Source of the DNA: Eublepharis macularius
Lineage: Eukaryota > Chordata > Lepidosauria > Squamata > Eublepharidae
Direction: 5' to 3'
Assembly: GCF_028583425.1 (NCBI RefSeq)
Contig: NC_072801.1
Span: forward strand, 20,232,001-20,296,000
Length of the DNA: 64,000 bases
The notes under the pieces were generated by a model that worked only from the letters and a program-made list of their open reading frames with translations, ran no database searches and had not been told where the DNA came from. Both the position numbers and the translations under genes were made by a program. This document shows, one piece after another, positions 12,945 to 25,586 of the stretch (positions are counted from its first letter, which is position 1; each line of letters starts with the position of its first letter).

Positions 12945-13960
12945 AGAGGAAACAGATGTGGCTTGCATAACAGAGACCTGGTTGGAGGAAAATGATGTTG
13001 TGTGTCCCAACTAACTCCGCCTGGCTATGCAGTCCTATACTAGCTTCGCAATGGTGGCCAAAGAGGAGGGGTTGCTATCCTTTGTGAGTCATTCAACTTC
13101 TGCAGACTTCCAGTACGAACTGTAACTGGCATTGATTACGTGCTCCTTTCATTGGGAACTAAAGATAGACTGGATATTCTGCTTGTTTACCAACCACCAG
13201 CACCCCACGCGTGAGCTGGCAGAGATGCTCTCAGATGTAGCACGGGAGACACCTATACTAGGGGACTTCAGCATTCATGCTGAATGCTCCTCATCAGGGC
13301 TGGCCCAGGAATTTATACATCCCTTGCAGTCCTGGACCTCTCACATAGTGACAGGTGCCACATCTGAAAAAGGCCACACCTCAGGCTTAATAGTTTGCAC
13401 TGAACCTTTGAAGGAAGGTCTTGTTTCGGGGCTGCATATTCCACCATATTATCTACTGAAGGCAAAAGTGAATATGGCCCCAACAACTGCCCCCCCCCAA
13501 ATTGAGGACCTATTAAAATGATTCACCCACAAAGGCACATGGATCCTTCTAGATTCCAAAATACCCTGGGGGATTTTAGGGTTCCAAACACTTGTTCTAT
13601 TGAAGCTGCTATCTAAGTCACTGCAGGCTACAGTAGAGATCTTGGGTCGCTGCCTGACAACTGTGGTTAAATGGCTGAAAGCAAATAAGTTGAAGCTGAA
13701 ACCAAACAAGATGGAAGCGATGCTGGTTGGGAAGGCAGAGATCTTGAAGGACACTGTGCTCCCCACTTTTGATGGCGTTTGTCTAACCTTTGCAGACTCA
13801 GTTAAGATCCTAGTGGTTAAACTGGATCTAGTGCTACTGCTAAAACAGCAAGTTACTGCAACTGAGGAGACACTGGAGCATAGGAATGCTATGGGGGAAG
13901 GCGTGAGGGGGAATGGGAGGCTGGTGTATCAGGACAAAGCAGTGCTTTCAGCTCGGTAAT
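12945..13960 (+). repeat. L2 LINE remnant, endonuclease plus part of reverse transcriptase
   Basis: Frames contain the endonuclease string ILGDFSIHAE and then the reverse-transcriptase string ANKLKLKPNKMEAMLVG, followed by DGVCLTFADSVKIL. These are characteristic of vertebrate L2 polyproteins. Several frame breaks occur, and the middle of the protein is missing, since the two domains are only about 80 bases apart near 13510-13590. It is a dead, internally deleted copy. Confidence 0.8.
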
Positions 13961-14761
13961 AAAGTGAGTAATCACCCACCAACAGGAGGCAAAAGCAGTC
14001 TGCTCTCAAGCCTAACCTCTCCCCATCCACCCGAAAAACTGGGAAGACTATAAATTAGCTTGATTTCCTCTTTGGCATTCCTCAAAGTGATCGCCTTACC
14101 TTATGGGGAAAGAGCTACTGGTTTCTAGAGCTTAGTAAAAGTCAAGGCTCCCCAACAGTTCTCAAACAAGAGGGCTCAGCTCTGAAAGAAACATTTCTGA
14201 GAAGGAAGAGAGTGAGTTTTCCTGTCATCTCTTGTGTACTTGGGATTAGAGGGTAGAACTACCAGATTAGCTTGAAGTCTGCCGTCTCCAAATTCACATA
14301 TCCCTTTCAAAAAAACACTCTTCTCAATGGGCCCATGCTCAAATATACAGCCCCAAGGCTCACTCCACCTCCCACTGGAGGAGCTTTAGTAAGATAAGCT
14401 TGCCCCACATGTACTTGCCAAATAAGGCAAAAGGCACACTGGCTAACCTGGAAGAGCAGCAAGCAAGCTCTACCTCCAACCCATAATCAGGCACAAGGTT
14501 CTATAAAGGGAATTTGCCATCAGTCCTGGAGGAGATGCCAGGGGAGCCACTGAGAGTTTGTGTTAGACATTTCTAGAGCATGCAGTGAGACCCTTCCAAC
14601 TGGCTGCATCCACAGCCATACTACAAACCAGAATCTGGTAAGCCATCTCCCAGCCCCCATTCCTCACAATCCCAGTTTTAGTGAGTCTGGTAACAGCAAC
14701 CATGTTTGCTCCAACTGCCTCTCAGAATCAGCGCAGCGGGGAAGAGACTCTGGACTATGAC

Positions 14762-14900
14762 CTGGGAGACAGAAGTTTTCACTCCTATTCAAGCCATGAT
14801 ATTCACTGGGCAGTCTCAGGCCGGTCACTCCCTCTCAGCAATCGTTTATCCTCACAGGGTAGTTACAAGGGGGAAAGTGGGGGAAACCAGGACTCAAGCC
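14762..14900 (+). repeat. Degenerate tRNA SINE, plus
   Basis: CAGTCTCAGGCCGGTCACTC and ATCCTCACAGGGTAGTTAC match the body of Sauria-type SINEs. The head is eroded. Confidence 0.45.
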
Positions 14901-15667
14901 ACACTACTTACTTGCCAGGCCTGTCATCTCACCGCTTCTATTAATACCACCAACATTTATTTAGCATCATTGCAACATGTGTTTATTTAGGCGCCGAAGC
15001 ATAATCAAGCTAGCAGGTCCAACATCAGGAGGAGATTTAAGATTTCCTTAAGCGATCCTGTCTAGACGTCATGTTGGGGGCGGGGGGGGGGGGGAAGAAT
15101 AGGATTAAAAACAGGGACTGTTCTTTTCTTCTGTGGCATCTGAACAGAAGACACCTGCTCAGCTATATTCTTTAAAAAAGCATGCCAAGAAGGGTGTGGG
15201 TGGAGAACAAGAGGAATGAAACCTTATCACATGGTTCCAATTTGTTTCCAAAGGGAAACTGAATTTATTACTAAGGAGGTGCAACACCCTTGCAAAAGCT
15301 GTGTTAATTACAGGATAAATTTAGCCACTGAGAACAGATTGAGGATCAAAGGGAAGAAAAGCATCTAAAAGAAAGGGGGGCAGGAAAAAATATATATTAT
15401 ATATATTGCATGAAACTGAAAGCCCCCTGCTAGGTTGCTCCAACCCAATTTGTGCATGTCTCTACTGTCAACCAAACACATACCACACACACACACACAC
15501 CCCATACAAGAGTCTCACAAACACATGGGAAAGACAGAATGAGACTTTCAACTGGGCCAGCATTCCACTCCCCCCCTCCAAAAAAAGACAAATATTCCTG
15601 ATCACAGAGCTAGTCTAGCACAAAGAATAGAATACTTAAATGACATCGTTCAAAATCTCCTGTTCTT

Positions 15668-15915
15668 TAATAACAACAACAACATTCGATTTATATACTG
15701 CCCTTCAGGACAACTTAATGCCCACTCAGAGCAGTTTACAAAGCATGCCATTATTATCCCCACAACAAAACACCCTGTGAGGTGGGTGGGGCTGAGAGAG
15801 CTCCAGAGAACTGTGACTCGCCCGAGGTCACCCAGCTGGCTTCAAGTGGAGGAGTGGGGAATCAAACCTGGCTCTCCAGATTAGAGTCCCATGCTCTTAA
15901 GCACTACACCAAAAT
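15668..15915 (-). repeat. tRNA-derived SINE, minus
   Basis: In reverse: a head with GTGTAGTGCTTAAGAGCATG, B-box GGTTTGATTCCCC, CTGGGTGACCTCGGGCGAG, CACCTCACAGGGTG, then ATATAAATCGAATGTTGTTG and a (GTT)n/(TAA)-like tail. Nearly full length. Confidence 0.75.
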
Positions 15916-16329
15916 GATACAAATTTGGGGGGGGGTATCCTAAAGGCAAACCACTATCCTAAGCAAGACTTGGTATTGCTTGTAAATTCTGTGCCCTTTA
16001 TTTTCTCACCACAATTTCCCCCCATAAAAACTGCATTTTTTCAATATTATTTGTGTATCAATAAATCTTCATTACACATATAAATTAGCCATAGAAACAC
16101 ATACTATACATAAAAATGCCATGTCAGCTGTATAACACAAATGGATCTACAGAATAGTGAAACTATTGACAAAAACGTAGGAGAAACCCCACAATATTTA
16201 TTTGACTCCCTATAAGCATTATATATATGAAAGAAGTGCAAGAGATACTTTCCAAAGGGAAAGTTTTAAAATGTGGGATGCCTGGATAGGAAAGCGAACT
16301 CCAACAATACATTTAATATCTGCTTTTCC

Positions 16330-16530
16330 AGTGGAGTGGCCAGTGTTGGACTAGGACCCGGGAGATGCAGGTTTGAAACCCTGTTCTGCCATGCAGTGAC
16401 TTTGGGCCAGCCACTCTCTCTCAGCCTAGCCTACCTCACAGTATTGTTGTGAGGATACAATCAAGGAGGAAAGAACAATGTTGCAAGCTGCTTTGGGGAG
16501 GTAAGTGGGGTACAAATAACTAAACAAATG
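16330..16530 (+). repeat. Sauria-type tRNA SINE, plus
   Basis: Head CAGTGTTGGACTAGGACCC, B-box GGTTTGAAACCC, then CTTTGGGCCAGCCACTCTCT and GTGAGGATACAATC, with a short A-rich tail. Confidence 0.75.
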
Positions 16531-17004
16531 TTATTAATTGAAAGCAAGAGTGTTTAATCAGGTGAGAAAGGTCAGCTTATTGGTTGTTCAATGATCTACC
16601 AAAGTGCGGCATCAATAATGAGGTAAGAACTATACATCAGAGTTGATGAGTTTGTAATCCCTTAGCAATAAAAGCAACTTCCAAATATGCTATAGAATGG
16701 CACCATCATACAATGGATGAATAGAGTTCACATCATTTGTCTCTCTTATTTGTGTTCCTAGTCTTCCAAAGACTTGGCCCCAATCACATACAAATTCTTA
16801 ATTTTATTTGCAACACATTGTCAATGCTTTATTTAAAACCATGGACAATGGAAAAGACCTTATGCCTAATTAGTGGAAACACATTTAGCCTACCAAACAT
16901 TCTAAAATCTAAAAATCTGACATTCAGAGTCACAAACCAAGAGTATTTAGCAACATACTGATATAAACATTCTTCAGTCAGGTCTTTCCAGGCCACTCGT
17001 TCTA

Positions 17005-17215
17005 TGCACAGTGGTTGGGCTGTGAATCAATACTCCGCTGGCTTGAATCCCACTACTGCCATGAGCTCAGCAGGTGCCTTGGGTAAGCCGCTCCTCCTCC
17101 CAGCCCAGCTCCCCAGCTGGATTGTGGGAGCAATAATAACGCTGACCTTGTTCATCACTCTGAGTAGGGCACTAAACTGTCTAGAAAAGTGGTATATAAG
17201 TGCACTTATCATTAA
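17005..17215 (+). repeat. tRNA-derived SINE, plus (second head type)
   Basis: GTGGTTGGGCTGTGAATCA, GGCTTGAATCCCACTACTG and CATGAGCTCAGCAGG, then TAGAAAAGTGGTATATAAG. Same family as the inverted copy at 38085. Confidence 0.7.
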
Positions 17216-18204
17216 GCTGCCACTCTGAGACTTTGGAGGAATGGAAATCTAAAAACAAAGAAAAACAAAATTGCCAAAATTCATGTAAGAGATGTCACTT
17301 GAGTTAATAGGTGTCAAGAGTATTTCTGAATGAGATAATAATCCAATTAAATAAGGCTAGGATTGAAGACAGAGGGAGCGGAGGTGGGAGGGGCAAGAAA
17401 CAGGGGGCAGGTAAGATATGGTTAGGGTGACTCCACAGAAATAGATGACTACAGTCACATAGTGTCTAAGGTTTGGATAATAATGGAAAGCTGCTTGCTT
17501 TTGGCCATAATTTTCTACGAGCGCAGAGCAACATTGTTCCATGCCTTTCTATGGTGGAAATATTCCAAACTTTTCATTGACAGTTACATCGGAAAACCGG
17601 TTCATCTGTCCACCAACAGTGTCTATAAGGACTGAGATGGTACCCAATTCTAAATGCTTTCTGTCCATGGGTAATTTCAGCACAGCCTATGCTTAAAAAG
17701 TGAGAAAGAGGAAGGACTTGGAGAAGAGGGAGAAAAGACTGCTGAACAGAAGGGCACAAGCAAGGAGAAAGAGGAGAGACAAAACAAGGAAACATCCTGA
17801 TCTAATGCACAAAAACATCTATGGAAGCAGAGGCAAGCCTTATTCCATACAATTTGCCCTCCAAGACAAAGGATTACGCAGGGATGCTTCAGAGCTACCA
17901 CAACACACAGATCTGAGCTTACCTACCCACGGGAAAGCTTCCTGATTCCATTCCAAAACAAACAGCATTAAGATCATGCTGGGAAGTTGCAGGGAAAGCC
18001 CCACAGCAGGGGAAGAGTCACTTTCATAACCTGTTAGACAAGTCTCCAAAAGATGCCCTGCGAAATGTGGGTCCATCACCAAGTTTAGAGAGACTCTTGT
18101 TCACAGACGCATGAACAGAAATTGATCCAGGGATGGGCAGGGAACACTTTCAGACAGGGACCTGAGGAATCACAGCAGAGAGCCCCACCTCCCCGAGGGC
18201 CCTG

Positions 18205-18345
18205 AAGCAAGTCACTCCAAGAGCAGTCCTGCTGAATCAAACTGAGGTCCATGTAGCCTAGCAGTCTGTTTTCCCACCTCAGTGGCCAACAAGATGCTAC
18301 TGGAAGGCCTTCCAAAGAGAAGTCAGACACTGCAGACACCCGCCC
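18205..18345 (+). repeat. Dispersed repeat, 7944 family
   Basis: AGAGCAGTCCTGCTGAATCA, AGGTCCATGTAGCCTAGCAG and GTGGCCAACAAGATGC match the consensus I recall for this family. Confidence 0.6.
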
Positions 18346-18825
18346 ATGTGGTTGCTCCCCAGCAGATGGTTTACAAAGGCACACTGCCTCTCAACACGGA
18401 GATTTCAATTAGCCATCCTGGCAAATAGTTATTGATGGACCTACCCTCCACAAATCTGTCCAAATCCATTTAAACTAGCCATTTAATATAGTCTCATCCT
18501 AGCCCCTACCCCAGTTGAGGAACTGCAGTGATCAGGTTACGTGTATTCCAGTGGCAAGGACATGTGTGCTCCAAGTGGCAGCTTCACCTTTCATTTTTAA
18601 ATGGCTCCCGGTTCCTTCCCACCCTCCTGACCAGAAATGCAGAAGTTATAAACTGTGCAAATTACAGGAGTATGGAAAGACTGACAAATTGGGATACCAA
18701 GAGAATCCACCAATTTCAGTTTCCAGAGTAGATATTTTTGTTCCGGAGTTCTGCACTAGCAAAGCACTCCACCAAGGGATACTTGTCTGGTGCCAACATT
18801 GGTACCACTTAGGCATCCAGTCACA

Positions 18826-19020
18826 AGAACACCAGAAGAGCCCTGCTGGTTCAGACTCCTGGTCCATCTAGCCCAGCCTCCTGTTACACACAGCAGCTAA
18901 GCAGTTGCCCTGGAGGGCTAACCAACAAGATATAGCGGCCAAGGCCTTCCCTTGATGCTGCCTCTTAGCACTGGGTTGGTGCCTCTGAATATGGAGGCTC
19001 CCTTTGGTCACTGGGAGCAG
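18826..19020 (+). repeat. Dispersed repeat, 7944 family
   Basis: AAGAACACCAGAAGAGCCCT, CTGGTCCATCTAGCCCAGC, then TCTGAATATGGAGGCTCCC. It directly abuts a 5S-type SINE. Confidence 0.65.
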
Positions 19021-19030
19021 CCAGAATAAC

Positions 19031-19258
19031 CCAACTTGGCCCAGACTCATCAGAGCTTGGGAGCTAAGCAGGGACGGCCACAGCCAGTAGTTGGATGGGA
19101 GACAACCAAGGAAGTCTGAATTTGCTGTGTGGAAGGTAATGGAAAACCACCTCCGCTTGTCTCCTGTGTGGGACATCGCGTAGCTGGGCTCGGCAGCAGG
19201 CAGTTTCAAGTGGATGGCACATACTTCTTCTTTGGTCACTAAGGCCAATAGCCACTGG
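19031..19258 (+). repeat. 5S-rRNA-derived SINE, plus
   Basis: AGACTCATCAGAGCTTGGGA, GCTAAGCAGGGACGG and TAGTTGGATGGGAGAC follow the 5S rRNA sequence. A SINE body ending near GGAAAACCACCTCCGC follows. Confidence 0.7.
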
Positions 19259-20869
19259 CAGATCTATTCTTCAGGAAGATGACCTGCACAGTTCCATTTT
19301 ATTGTGCCTTTGGCTCTTCACTATGTTTGTGAGTTTGCAGCACTTCTGCTGTTTGCTTTTTTAAAAAAGTTTTTTAAATCTTAATTGTGTATTTTGTTTT
19401 ATATCGTAAGCTACCCTGGACATGAATCCAGCAAAAAAATGTCTTGCTCTCCCTCCAATGAACCCAAGCAGCACACATGGCTCTCCCAATTTATCTGAAC
19501 AAAGCAGGTTCGAGCAAGACAACATGACTGGGTCGCCAGGCAAGCTTTACAGTCACATGGCGACTTCAGCCTGAGTCACCCAGATTCTGGTCTTGCATGC
19601 CAACCAGTATGCCACACTGGCCTATCAGAGAATGGAAGAAATGCTTTGAAATATAGAAAAGATGATGCAGATGCAGCCAGCTGCTATCAACACTGCAAGA
19701 CCAGAAGCAGCCTAGGTAAAAATTGGGGAGAGTAAACACAAGACAACCTGAAGGATAAATTCTCTCTGGGCTGAATCCTCTATAGTCTCTCCAAAGTAAA
19801 CACTTCAAGAGCTCCTCAATGGAGACAGGCAAGCTTATGAGCCCCAGCTTAGAAGTACAAAATTTTATGAGGGGGTCAACCACAGCTCCTGAAGTAGGTG
19901 GGGGAGAAAGAGAAGAGAGGAAAAAGTCCAAGACACACATACCCCTCTCTCTTTGGCATCAGCAATTCAAACATTTCTTTTGAAATGTAGATGGGGCAGT
20001 AGCAATTGCTTGGCTGGTCTCTGGCATCAGCTACAGGATCCCTTCCCCAGGTCACAAGATCCAAGAGCTAAATAATTCCCTTTCATGTACCAGAAGGTCC
20101 TTCCCAGACAGAGCACACCTCCTCCACCCCATGAAGTTGCCCGTCTCCCTTGAGCTTACAGTGTGTCAAAGCAGGCACACTGGCTGTGCGGCGGAAATCC
20201 TGACCCCTGTGCTCAGAATAAAATCAGGCCTCACTCCAAAGCGTCGTATTAAGTGGACTGAGACTGTCTGTGCCAAGTGCAGCACTCAGATTGTCACAGA
20301 ATGCTAGAGCAAAGGGCTGTAAGGAGGAGCGCTGCGGACCAGACTGGAACAGCAACATGAGACGGAACAAGAGACAGCAGTGAATGCTCATGACAGGACA
20401 CCGAGGCCCTCGACTATAGGACCTTTGCATTAGGCTGCAGGCCTGTGGCTTTCAAGCATCCTGGTTTGGGCCAGTCAAGTTTTTTATCCTAGTTTCTAGA
20501 TCTATTGAGGGCTGTGTTATGCACATACTTATATAAGCCAGAGTAATCAGAAAGCCACATTCTGAATTGGGATAGCACATCATGCAAAGAAATCCCATCT
20601 ATGAGCCGGCAGGCACAATGACACCCCACCACATTCATTTTAATTATATACTCAACATATATCAGTTGCGGACTCTTTAAGGGGGTTCTAGCTTTTCCCA
20701 GAAAATGCTGGGAAAACCCATTTTACTGTAATAGTAATTCTTGGAACTGCCAGCGTACTCTCAAGGTCCCTGCAGTTAAAAGTACCTTGCCACAGAGGAA
20801 GTGGCCCGCTGCCTCTCCAAATGCGCTACCATTCTGGATTTGCTCCTCCTAACCAGCTCTCACCGGGGG

Positions 20870-21000
20870 TGGGGCGGTATATACCCTACTGTATTGTTCA
20901 ATGAATGTCCTATTGGTTTAACTCATTGACTTGCACTGTGTGAACTGCCTTGGGTCTCAGTGAGAAAGGCAGACCATAAACAAACAAACAAAAACAAACC
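20870..21000 (+). repeat. L2-type LINE tail
   Basis: ACTGTGTGAACTGCCTTGGG, TCTCAGTGAGAAAGGCAGAC and a (CAAA)n tail match the ends of the L2 copies at 23590 and 35115. Confidence 0.65.
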
Positions 21001-21135
21001 TGTGAGGCAGTCTAGGGTAAGAGTCCAAGGTCACCCAGTAAGCTTCAGGGCAAAGGGGGATTTGAACTTGGGTGTCTCCCAGCACTTATATCCATGATTG
21101 GCAGAAGTGAATCATTCTATCACATAGGATGCAAA
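21001..21135 (-). repeat. tRNA SINE head fragment, minus
   Basis: CCAAGGTCACCCAGTAAGCT and GATTTGAACTTGGGTGTCTC are reversed SINE body and B-box. Confidence 0.5.
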
Positions 21136-21599
21136 GAAACAGAACTTCCGGCTCGCCTTCCAAGTGGTTGCCTGCCACATCTCTGCAACTATCACTGCTC
21201 TGGTTCGGCCTCCTTCCATCCACAGCGCATCCTCAGAACAATGAATATGTTCACAGCAGGTAAAAATGGTGCCACTCTAGAAGTTGATGTTCTTGTACCC
21301 ATGAGCAGCATTCCTCAAGTTTTAAATCAAACAGATGTACACCTCAAGTAACAAATATAAATGCTGTCAGAGTCATAGAAATTCTAGCAGAGGTCTCCCT
21401 CTCCCCTTCCTCAGGTACAGAACACCTCAGGTACCCTACTATGGTTGAAAAAGGCATCCAGGATTGATCCAGCCATCACCACTCAAAGGGAACCTATAAT
21501 AGTGAAAAAATTGCTTTCAAATATGGAGGAAGTTTAATAACAATTTTTTTTAGGTAGTACTTACGAAAGTACTAAGGGCAAACAGTATCTTGCTCCAAG

Positions 21600-21720
21600 C
21601 CTTACAACAACCCTGTGAGATAGGCCAGTATTACCCCCTAAAATTGCCAGGGCAAGGAATGACAGGTTTATCTAAAGCCACTGTCTGAGTGCCACAGCTT
21701 CGCTCAGGACCAAACCAGAC
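21600..21720 (-). repeat. Degenerate tRNA SINE, minus
   Basis: CTTACAACAACCCTGTGAGA with TAGGCCAGTATTACCCCC is the reversed SINE body. The head is not preserved. Confidence 0.45.
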
Positions 21721-22005
21721 ATGCATCGTGAGTTCCACACCTGGTGCTCCCAGCAATTTTTCAAACGAAGTTCACTGCAGCACAGCCCCCGTACTCCTCA
21801 GAACTGAATTTTAAAGAACCAGCGGAAGATCTGGACACACAACTCCTGGCACATGTCTGGTGTGGCCTTTCACCTCTCCTTCAACTGTCTGCACACTTCA
21901 GAAAGAAAGAAAAACACTTTTAACATGGATATTTCTATAGTAGTGTTTGTCTGCAAAGCCAAAAAACCCAAGGAAATGTGGACTTCTATAAATATATTGG
22001 GACTT

Positions 22006-22398
22006 CTACATGGCTTTAAAAGGAGTGTTGTCAGCTGTGAAGACAACCCAGTCCGATCTCGCTTGGGGAGAAGGATCTGTTGCTTTCAGTACACATTCAT
22101 CACCCAAACGAGCGTTCCCCACATACAGCAGGGGCGGTGTTTGCAAAAGGGCAAATGGCATTTGGCTCTCCACCTGCAGACAACAGATGCCCATATGAGT
22201 CGCTATGCAATTACCATTGTTTGGAGCTACTGTGTCATCACCAAAGAATAGGCCATCATCAAATATGCAATTAACATCTGTCATTGGAGCAGAGAAGCCA
22301 CAGAAGAATTTAAAGGCCAGTGGCGGCGGGGGGGAGGTTAAAGGGAAAAAAGGGACCAGTCTACCAGAAGACACATTACACCATCCTCCTGCCCACAA
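22006..22398 (-). other. Unexplained stop-free stretch, 130 codons
   Basis: The minus strand has 130 uninterrupted codons with a protein-like part (strings NCIFDDGLFFGDDTVAP and LLYVGNARLGDECVLKATD). I recognise no family. It has no clear splice context, and the first part (poly-P, from a G-run) looks accidental. It could be a piece of an unrecognised repeat or a chance frame; I do not call it a gene. Confidence 0.2.
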
Positions 22399-23370
22399 TT
22401 AAAGGTAAGGAAGCATCCAGGAAAGGGATGAGTAGCAGGAGATAGATCAAAGCCAAGAAAGTTTTGTTTAGCTAGTAGGTCACCTAACCAGTCGGCTATT
22501 GCTCTAGTCATCAGGAATTCTCTGGTGTAAAAGCAATAAAGCAGCAGCCACCAACTTTGGAGACAGCCAGGAATTCTCTTGCTCCAACAGCACAAAGATA
22601 AAAGAGGGATGGTCTCTCCCCTCAGCTACTGCCAACGCACTTTCAGCCCTACAGTACATTATGGCAATGAAAAACAGGAGTCTAATGGAAACGGAATTTT
22701 ATTCCCGCTTATGCTATCGTGAACTAGAGTGCCCACTTCTTCAGATGAGAATTCAAATATGTTTCTGTTGGACAAACTCAATCAGGAATTATCAGCATGT
22801 ATGTATTGGAAATCCTACACCCCAAACCTCCCTCTCCCAGAATCCCCCAAGAGCTTGAATATCCCAATCTCTTACCTGCCACCTTAAACCAAAATACAGC
22901 AACCCTCAACACTCCTCCGCTCCTGAAGCATACTCAGTCCTCTTTAGACCATTTTTGAGGGTTTGTTCTTCTGGTTAATTTATAGGGTCATATTTTTCTG
23001 CATAGCTGGGAGAGCCATCCTACCCATCCCACTCCACTCTTATCTTGCCTGTGGGTAACCCAGTTTACACAGGACCATCCCAATTATGAATAGATATGGT
23101 AATTGCTGTTGCCAATATTGTTAAATCTACCAAGGTGATTTACAGTCATCCACCCTACGAACAGGAGTTTCAAAAACACATGAGGAGAGGAGACCCTGCC
23201 TTTACTAGAGCTCTTCTCAGCCTCTTTCCAGTATTCTACAACTTTACTACATCCCATTCTCTGAATTCTTTAGGAGGGCTTTCTGACACAGGTAATAGGG
23301 CTGTGCTGTAAGGAAATGATTCCAAGATGCATTGGTACAGGGATACAGATGTAGAATACACTACTGTGTA

Positions 23371-23590
23371 TTAGATTCAGGAGTTAGCCGTGTTAGTTTG
23401 TAGTTGTAAAATAGTAAAAAGTCCAGTAGCACCTTTAAGACTAACCAACAAATTTGTAGCATAAGCATAAGCTATCATCAGATGCACCTGACGAAGAGAG
23501 CTGTGGTTCTCGAAAGCTTATGCTACAAATAAGATGGTTAGTCTTAAAGGTGCTACTGGACTCTCTGCTATTTTGCTACTGTGAATTGTC
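23371..23590. mobile_element. Palindromic repeat, 'GTAGCACCTTTAAGACTAAC' family
   Basis: The left arm AGTCCAGTAGCACCTTTAAG pairs with the right arm CTTAAAGGTGCTACTGGACT. TAGCATAAGCATAAGC pairs with GCTTATGCTA. The centre reads CTGACGAAGAGAGCTGTGG. It is common in reptile genomes as I recall. Partial copies lie at 37748 and 45999. Confidence 0.75.
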
Positions 23591-23840
23591 TGTTGCTGTA
23601 AGTATGCTCCTACTGGATAGCATTTAATATGTCATTTTAATCTGTTTATGTTTTGTTTCAGCATTGTTTTTCAGTTCTGAATCATATTTCTGCTTGTTTT
23701 CAAATTTCAGCTATCCTTATCCTATTGTATTGTTTATTGAACGACCTGGCTGTTAATCATATTGACTTATACTATGTAATTTGCCTTATGTCTCAGCAAG
23801 GAAGGGAGGCTATAAATAATGTAAATAAACAAACAAATAC
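23591..23840 (+). repeat. L2-type LINE tail
   Basis: The T-rich 3' region ends ATGTAATTTGCCTTATGTCT, CAGCAAGGAAGGGAGGC and a (AAAC)n-like tail. Confidence 0.6.
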
Positions 23841-24689
23841 CGATGTGGTCTCAGGAGAAAAGCTGCAAGAGGGGTGAAGAGTTCCCAGATCTCCAACGGT
23901 GAGGAAATACTTCATGTGGTCAGCAGTTCGATGCACTCAGTCTTTGGGTATCAAGTGGTCCACTAGTACAGACAGCCGTGGCTTAATAAAAACAGTGGGG
24001 AAAGCGCATCACTAGTAGCCGATACCTTTAAATGGGCTGCAACCAGGGTGCGTGCTCTGCTGAGTCCCTGGAGAAGCATGTTTGCAGCAAGGCCTACTTA
24101 TTGTAGCCATTAGGAGGACACATGCACGCCCAGCCTCGGCAAAGCAAACATCCAATTCTGGGCTTGAGGCAGGCTGCTCGGACAAAGGAAACAACAGCTC
24201 CCGGCTTGAGGGGGAAAGAACACACTCCTCAAAGCCCGCACAAAAGGCTGCCGCCAAAGCAGAATTGCTCCATACTGTTTACACTAAACAGGCAAGGCTG
24301 ATGAAACTGTTGCTCTTTGCTTGCTAATTGTGTGTGTGTTTAAGGAACAGAGAGGAGACCAGCATTTCTGGTTGAGGAAGAAGTCAGGAAACTCATAAGG
24401 CAGCAGGAGTGAAATACCAACCAATCAAATGTGCTTGGAAATCAAACAGTTTGCAACGATTAATGTTGAGATGGGCCGCCAAGCACCAATGAAAAAGGTT
24501 TTTCTCCCCTAGCTCTCAAAAGCCTTCATGCCATGAGAGTCAAAGCAGCACTGAAGACCATCTGTACCCAATTTGAGAGTACAAATCTTCTCTCACACAA
24601 ATAATAATCCAAGCAGCCCTCTGAAGTTCCACACACAAGGCTGAATTTGGGTTAGTCTCACAAAGGGGACCCAAAGCGGCTTTCATCAT

Positions 24690-24960
24690 TCTCTGCTCAT
24701 CCATTTTATTTTCACAACAACCCTGTCTGGTAGGTTGACAGTGTGTGATCAGTCCAAGGTCACCGAGTGAGGCTCCATGGCAAAGTAAAACCAAATTGGG
24801 GTTTCCCAGATGCTAGTCTGACACTCTTAAGTAATGCACCGTGCTGGCTCACAAAGGCAGCTGGAGGGGGGAGGGGGGAGGTCATGCAGTGGTGATTCAA
24901 ACCTGGGTTTCCCAGACCCTAGTCTGACACTCTTAAGCACTACACCGCTGGCTCTCTCAG
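24690..24960 (-). repeat. tRNA SINE, minus, with head region duplicated
   Basis: The reversed body TTCACAACAACCCTGTCTGG runs into a head with TCTGACACTCTTAAGTAATG. Past a G-rich tract, a second head copy follows (GGGTTTCCCAGACCCTAG, TCTGACACTCTTAAGCACTA). Either a local duplication or two insertions. Confidence 0.65.
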
Positions 24961-25586
24961 TTGTTTGCCAGGTTTTCCCCAGGACCAGCCAGAATAGCAC
25001 TGACAGCTCTTTCAATAAGAGCATTAAAGACGAGCTGAACAATTCATTTATTTCCAAAGATATACATTTTTGCAGTTCCCTGAAGTATCTAAACAGGGAT
25101 CCTTAAAAAACAGAAGTGACTCAGAAGCCTTGTTTTCTCTCCCCTTCACACATGAAAATTACCATATTGCACTTCTGAGAGTTAAAGTGCTTCGCACTCT
25201 TTACCGTCTTGCCATTTTTAAAGCCACCCGTTAAGGCAGACCGGTATTACCATGTGTACTATGTCCACACTGAAGAATGTGGCTTGTCTGAGATGCCCCT
25301 CTCCCAGGAAGTTCATGACAAGCAGGGATTTGATTCATAATTCAGCCTCTCAGGCAGTACACCAAACAAGCTCTCTTGAAGCTGCCCATCATGCAACTTA
25401 CTTTTTTAAAAAAATTATCTTTGGGGTACAACTCAGGTGAAAGCGTCCTCCACTTGCCTTCTGGAACACAATCAAGAGAAAACCAGATGCCACTCTGCCC
25501 ATCACACATGCACAGTGTGATGGGCAGATGTCATGCAGCTTGCAGGGACTGGATTGATTAAATCAGCTCATCCAAAGGAAGCCCCT

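Noticed and set aside
19031-19110. Possible true 5S rRNA gene
   Set aside because: Diverged, truncated and joined to a SINE body with no terminator T-run.
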